DNA from: Limnephilus marmoratus
Taxonomy: Eukaryota; Arthropoda; Insecta; Trichoptera; Limnephilidae
Assembly (NCBI GenBank): GCA_917880885.1
Contig: OU862933.1
Location: forward strand, 5,937,452-6,001,451
Direction: 5' to 3'
DNA: 64,000 nucleotides
Numbering within the stretch: the first letter of the stretch is position 1; each line of letters begins with the position of its first letter. The notes under the pieces are model-generated. The model was not told the DNA's origin, made no database searches, and was given only the letters and a program-made list of their open reading frames with translations. Below, piece by piece: positions 59,759 to 64,000 of this stretch. The position numbers and the translations under genes are program-made.

Positions 59759-61753
59759 TTATGACAAGAATGGATTAGGGGTGGTGGAGTGGGAGTGGGG
59801 GACGGGGGCCCAAGGGTCCTGTGGGGCGGGGGCCATGGCAAATGGGGGCTGCTGCTTTATCTCGTTCATCGTGAGCCGGGGCTAAACAACAAACAAACAA
59901 AAATTGTAAGTAAATGTCACGAAATGAAGATCTGATGGCAAGGGTTTAAAAAATGGTGCAAAGAAAAGGTTTGGTTATTTTTTAGGAAAATAACTATCAT
60001 GTAAAGTTACACAACTCTATCATGACCATAGATATTAAAATTGATGGAGCAGCCAATCAGGGAAGGGGGAACAAACAAAGTTGCATGGAGCACCGGAGGC
60101 AGCGTGACTGTCTCCCTTTTTGTGATTTGTGAATAAATGAATCTGACAGTATATAGGCAACTTGCTTTGTAATGTCACTATCCAACCCTGGAAAATATAA
60201 TCTGCTTACAAATTACTAGTTCTTTTTACATTGGCGCGCAAATTGCTGGATGCATAAAAATCCCAAATCGGGTAAATAAAAGTTCAGGCTTCTGTCCAAA
60301 ATTGAATATTTCATTACACTACTTATTATTAAAAGGTTGGTCAGGTCAGTGGCGTAGCGTAGAGAGGGCAGCAGGGGGGCCCGCCCAGGGTGGCACTTTT
60401 AAGGGGCGGCAAAATTTCACAAAAATTAAAAAATAAATAATAGAAAAGAGAAGGCAATTTGAAACGGCCAGGAGAAGAATAATTAAAATCTTACTCAGCA
60501 TTAAAATTCAAGACGAAAATTTAAGTCATTGTGGTTATCAAATCACGACACCCTCTTTCAGATATCTGGTTCAACACCACGACCACAGTTGAACGTAAAA
60601 AACGTACCTTCAATGAATGCTTAAATAATTGACACTTTTACAAATGTGTTATAATTTACCCACCTCACACACTTTTAGAGTCTCTACGCCAGGCAGTTCA
60701 TTTAAAAATGAACATTCAGATCCTGCACAGAAAAATAAACTGCGCTGCAAACCTTTGCCTTACTTTAGTGAACTTTACTTTTCTGCGCAGGGTCCGGTTA
60801 TTTCTCTTCGGCAGTCAATGTGTACAAATTTATTGCTCTTCGGCAGTCAATGGGTGACTAATGTTGCAGTTTGTTGCAGTTTGTTGCAGTTCGAAGCATT
60901 CTCTACCCCCCTTGGTGCCAAAAATATGTTCACGTGGTTTGCCTCCAGCTCATCGGAAAAGTTTTGAATGTGACATTTGGTCATGACACACTCTTTACTT
61001 CGTCCATAATTTCGTACATTATACATTTATCCGTTATTCTGATTTTTGATATACTCTATTAAAATATTTTATTCACTTGGACATGCGGTGTATTTTAATA
61101 ATCAATGAACACAAAGTTATGTTAAAAATTTTGAGTCTCTATAAAATGAAAGAAAAAAAAACTTCAGACTATGACTATGTAATGAAAAGCTCTTATTCTG
61201 ATAAAAAAAAATTCAGTAGCTGATGACCTTTTCCATGCTAGAGAACTAAAATTGGAAGAAACCTAACCAGAGATGGCGAACAACAAAAAATATATTGTAT
61301 ACAAGTGTTCAATTATCAGGAAAAAATTAAAGAACCAACCTGTGTCTGTGCTTGGAACAGATTCTGTCTGGGCGGCGGCACTTCTGAAGAGAATGGGTTC
61401 GCCATGTTCATGTGCGAGTTGTTCAGCGCCCCGGCCGTGCTGGCCCCAAACAGGAGGGGCTCATTCACACTGCCCCCGTTCATGGGCTTGATCAGGTTGT
61501 CCAGATTGACCAGGGCCGAGTTCTCCCCCAGAAAGCTCTGCGGGGTCTTCTTAGCCGTCAGGGTGGGGTTTGCATTAGGAGCCATCATGTCTCCCAGGAT
61601 GGACAGGTCGAAGGGGTCGGGGGACATGGCGCCCCCGTTGGAATGGTGGTTGTTGTTGTTGCTAGAGCCGTTCTGCTGGCGTGTCCGGTTGGTGATAAGA
61701 TCAAACTCTAGGTCTGACGAGGGGCTGGAGAGCATCTGCAGTGGAGATGTTGC
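59759..61753 (-). CDS. lqf: Epsin (liquid facets family), last two coding exons, partial
   Basis: The C-terminal part of epsin, an endocytic adaptor at the plasma membrane that links PIP2 and ubiquitinated cargo to clathrin and AP-2. The two exons are 61753-61340 (138 codons) and 59881-59759 (40 codons plus TAA), joined in phase 0. Junctions on the minus strand are TTCCAG/GCA, ACACAG/GTTGGT and TTTAG/CCC. Visible motifs in order: a DPF (SPDPFDLS, AP-2 type), the conserved epsin block KTPQSFLGENSALVNLDN, which contains a clathrin-box-like LVNLD, an NPF (MANPFSSE), a DPW (QDPWAPVP) and a terminal NPF (PNPFLS) for EH-domain partners such as Eps15. The ENTH and UIM parts must lie beyond 64000. 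The reading frame is open and motifs are intact, so the gene looks functional. The symbol is given for the family; direct orthology was not tested. Confidence 0.92.
59882..61339 (-). other. Last intron of epsin
   Basis: About 1.46 kb, GT...AG on the minus strand. Near 60350 a CAGTGGCGTAGCGTAGAG block resembles the end of a widespread DNA transposon, but no partner end was found. No exon was recognised inside. Confidence 0.8.
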
Positions 61754-61851
61754 CTGGAATAGACGTCATTATTAATGCTTTATTTGATATGGAAGACCAA
61801 TTGGCAATAGGCGCCTTTACAGGCAAACTCTTTCCTGAGTGAAAATATGAT

Positions 61852-62776
61852 TTAAGGTTAAACGTCACGTATGTTATAATCTACGCATTCACAGATGGCA
61901 CCAATTAAATTATTTTAGGTTTTTAATACTTTTTGCACGTTTTGCTTTAAAATATTGAGGTGAATTAATTGTTTGCGCTCGTACATATTCAATATGAATA
62001 TAAATAAATAGTTTTGTCTATAAACGAACCAAAATCTTCCAAGAAAGGCTGAAAAATACAATATTGGATTGAGTCACCGATACAAAATTGAATTTTTCAG
62101 CCTCTCTTGAAAGATTTGGGTTTGTTTATGGACAAAACTATTTATTTATATTCATATTAAATATGTACGGGGGCAAACAATTAATTTACCTTAACCTGTA
62201 ATCGGCCGGACACGCTCATACGCGCGCAGCTTGTGCGTGCGCGAAAAAAATATTTCGAAATAAATATGTTTGTCTGCGATTTTTACCCTTCTATATACAG
62301 AATTTGTATGAAGAACAAGGTCAGAATCGCTTGCGCCAACATTACCCCATAAGATGGGTAAAAATTTCATTCACCTTGCAACCCCAGAATATTTTTAAAC
62401 GATTTTATCTGTGACATGAAAATGTCAGATTTGCTGCAAATTTTAGCTGTCAAAGTTGATGCGTGTTCCTCGACTAAAACATCGTAAAACCTATTAATTT
62501 ACGTAATTAACGCAAGTAATGTTGTTTTGGTACATAGTTTATTATTCTAGAAATGTGTTTCGGTCAATAAAATATACGATAACTCAAAATTAATCCACAC
62601 AACATTCAATTCAAAATTCATGTCGTGCTTTGTTAGGGAATTTCCGTGTTTTTTACGGCTTGTGACAGGTTAATATTTTAAAGCGTAACGTGCAAAAATT
62701 ATTAAAAACCTGAAATAATTTAATTGGCGCCATCTGTGAATGCGTAGATTATAACGTACGTGACGTTTAACCTTAA
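61852..62776. repeat. Large foldback in epsin intron with a nested T3 MITE
   Basis: The outer arms (61852 to about 61935 and about 62700 to 62776) start TTAAGGTTAAACGTCACGTA and are inverted copies. A second inner inverted repeat (about 61970-62190) lies within the left part, and a T3 MITE (62191-62673) lies in the right part. Confidence 0.85.
62191..62673. mobile_element. TTAA-flanked MITE, family T3, nested copy
   Basis: Perfect terminal inverted repeat TTAACCTGT / ACAGGTTAA; interior matches 55877-56392. Confidence 0.82.
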
Positions 62777-64000
62777 GCAGTTTTGCGCAAGAAAGATTGC
62801 GTCAGGATGTAAAATTGTAATACACACGCTTTTATAGTATGTTCTTGAAATCTTTACAATGCACTCCTGATCACACAGTAAAAACAGTGTGCGTGTAAAG
62901 GCAGCCTATACCTTGCGACTGAATTGTGATGGGCCACACTAGTAAAGCTTTTAGTTATGACCCATAGGACTGGGCGACAAATACCCTAATAAGCAGCCCC
63001 TGCACATTCAATCGTCACTGGTTCCGTTTTTTTCAGTTCAAACAGATTTATTTTCTATAAGGACTTTTTCAAAGACAAACTCAAGCTCATATGAAGCGGG
63101 TTGTAGAGGGTTATTAATTATATAAAAGAACACTTTGAAGCTCTTGCCATATTGCAAATTCGTATTTTAACCCTTTGCGCTATTAAATGTTTTTCTTTTG
63201 CACTTTACCTACTCCTAAATCAATTGAGGATTTATATGATAAAATGGCAATTGGAAGAACGAGACTTATTTGTAAACACAGAAATATAAAAAAATAATGC
63301 TGTTTATATAGCATTATTGTCAAGACCAGCTAAACGGCATGACTTCAAGAAGACATGTTAAGGTGAAAAAAGGCATCTGAATACAGGAAATGAAAGAAAA
63401 TGTTAAATTCAAAACCAATATAAAAATAATATTATAAAAGTTACAAACCTACAAAACTCAAATGCAGATAGTTTTGACAGATTAAGTATAAAAAAGAAAT
63501 TAGGAAAATTATTAGAAGAAAAAATTTATTATTGCTGCAACAATAAACTAAAATTAAAATATGTAAAAGGATGCAAACATATTTTGTTAAAAACATTAGG
63601 TAATTAAAATATTATGGAAAAACAACTCCAAAGGCCACCTTCCCTAATTGTAACTGTGCTAACGCTATGTGAAAAAATTGCCGAAGGATTGCTCAATTCC
63701 ATTTCACAAACATTTTTTAACTAAGACAGGGAAACACAAGTAACTGATGCTCGATGGTTCAAGTATCTTGGCGTCTACCGCCATGCTTCATGCAGAGGTT
63801 TGTTCATAGGCACGCATTGTCGATATTTTGTAAACTCGTAGGCGACGCCAGTCTCCCACGACCAAGAGGGTTAGGTTGCTCTCACTCACGTTGTCGAGAT
63901 TTTAAACAAGGCTGCTTGTTGCTTGTGCTTGAGATCAACGCTACAAACTAAACTGATAGCTACAGAAACTGTTTAATTATGAGTGAGATTGTTTGGGTTT
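62777..64000 (-). other. Probable epsin intron sequence to the window edge
   Basis: AT-rich, with no further epsin exon recognised. Confidence 0.4.

Noticed and set aside
60345..60420. CAGTGGCGTAGC block, possible DNA transposon end
   Set aside because: No inverted partner end or target duplication was found nearby.
60629..60967. 112-codon open frame in the epsin intron
   Set aside because: No recognisable domain, no splice context in frame with epsin, and opposite strand to the gene.
61273..61775. Plus-strand open frames over the epsin exon
   Set aside because: The minus strand carries the epsin motifs with correct splice sites; the plus-strand frames are its shadows.

Overview
This is nuclear DNA of an animal, almost certainly an insect. 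It is AT-rich and intron-bearing, it carries a short interstitial (TTAGG)n run (the ancestral arthropod telomere repeat), and most of it is transposon-derived. The order cannot be fixed from sequence alone. Real host genes are few and sit in GC-richer islands between long repeat-rich stretches. No prokaryotic features, rRNA genes or intact tRNA genes were seen.

Host genes, left to right. (1) An inward-rectifier K+ (Kir/Irk) channel gene on + at 24.7-28.5 kb, in three coding exons, with two further possible 3' endings: read-through of the last intron, and an extra terminal exon at 28.8-29.0 kb. (2) A second, paralogous Kir gene on + at 41.5-46.9 kb with the same three-exon structure. Its large exon is exactly the same length (1058 bp) and its splice phases are identical, so the pair is a tandem duplication. 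(3) A single-exon homologue of vertebrate protein C10 (C12orf57 family) on + at 50.7-51.05 kb. (4) The last two coding exons of epsin (Drosophila liquid facets family) on - at 59.76-61.75 kb; its ENTH-encoding exons lie beyond the right edge.

Mobile DNA. Element ends could often be defined from terminal inverted repeats (TIRs) plus target-site duplications (TSDs). They include: a hAT deletion derivative with an exact 8-bp TSD (7819-8677); a hAT MITE (30930-31215); a 1961-bp transposon with an 11-bp TIR and exact 8-bp TSD carrying a decayed protein of unknown function (38459-40419), which splits an RNase H-bearing LINE; a PIF/Harbinger-like element with MADF-domain remnants (49447-50472); a pogo-like remnant with a PHD-type zinc finger; Helitron-like elements inserted precisely between A and T inside older MITEs (5610-6304, 17335-17838); three families of TTAA-flanked MITEs; a family of about 850 bp with a central hairpin and a CRE-like palindrome (three copies); TA- and TAA-flanked MITEs; several non-LTR fragments; and a multi-copy repeat of about 450 bp.

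Unusual structure. A 38-bp minisatellite with ordered edge variants lies at 14.1-14.8 kb. Long foldbacks lie at 22.4-22.8, 35.2-35.6 and 61.85-62.78 kb. A roughly 1-kb foldback at 43.3-44.3 kb is built from a 26-28-bp interspersed motif (GATATTAGTC/GATATTCGTC) whose intervening segments recur in the same order at 36.9 kb. A 139-bp duplication covers the end of the second Kir gene.

The host genes do not form a pathway. The Kir paralogues set membrane K+ conductance, epsin acts in clathrin endocytosis, and C10 is a small conserved protein of unclear biochemistry.
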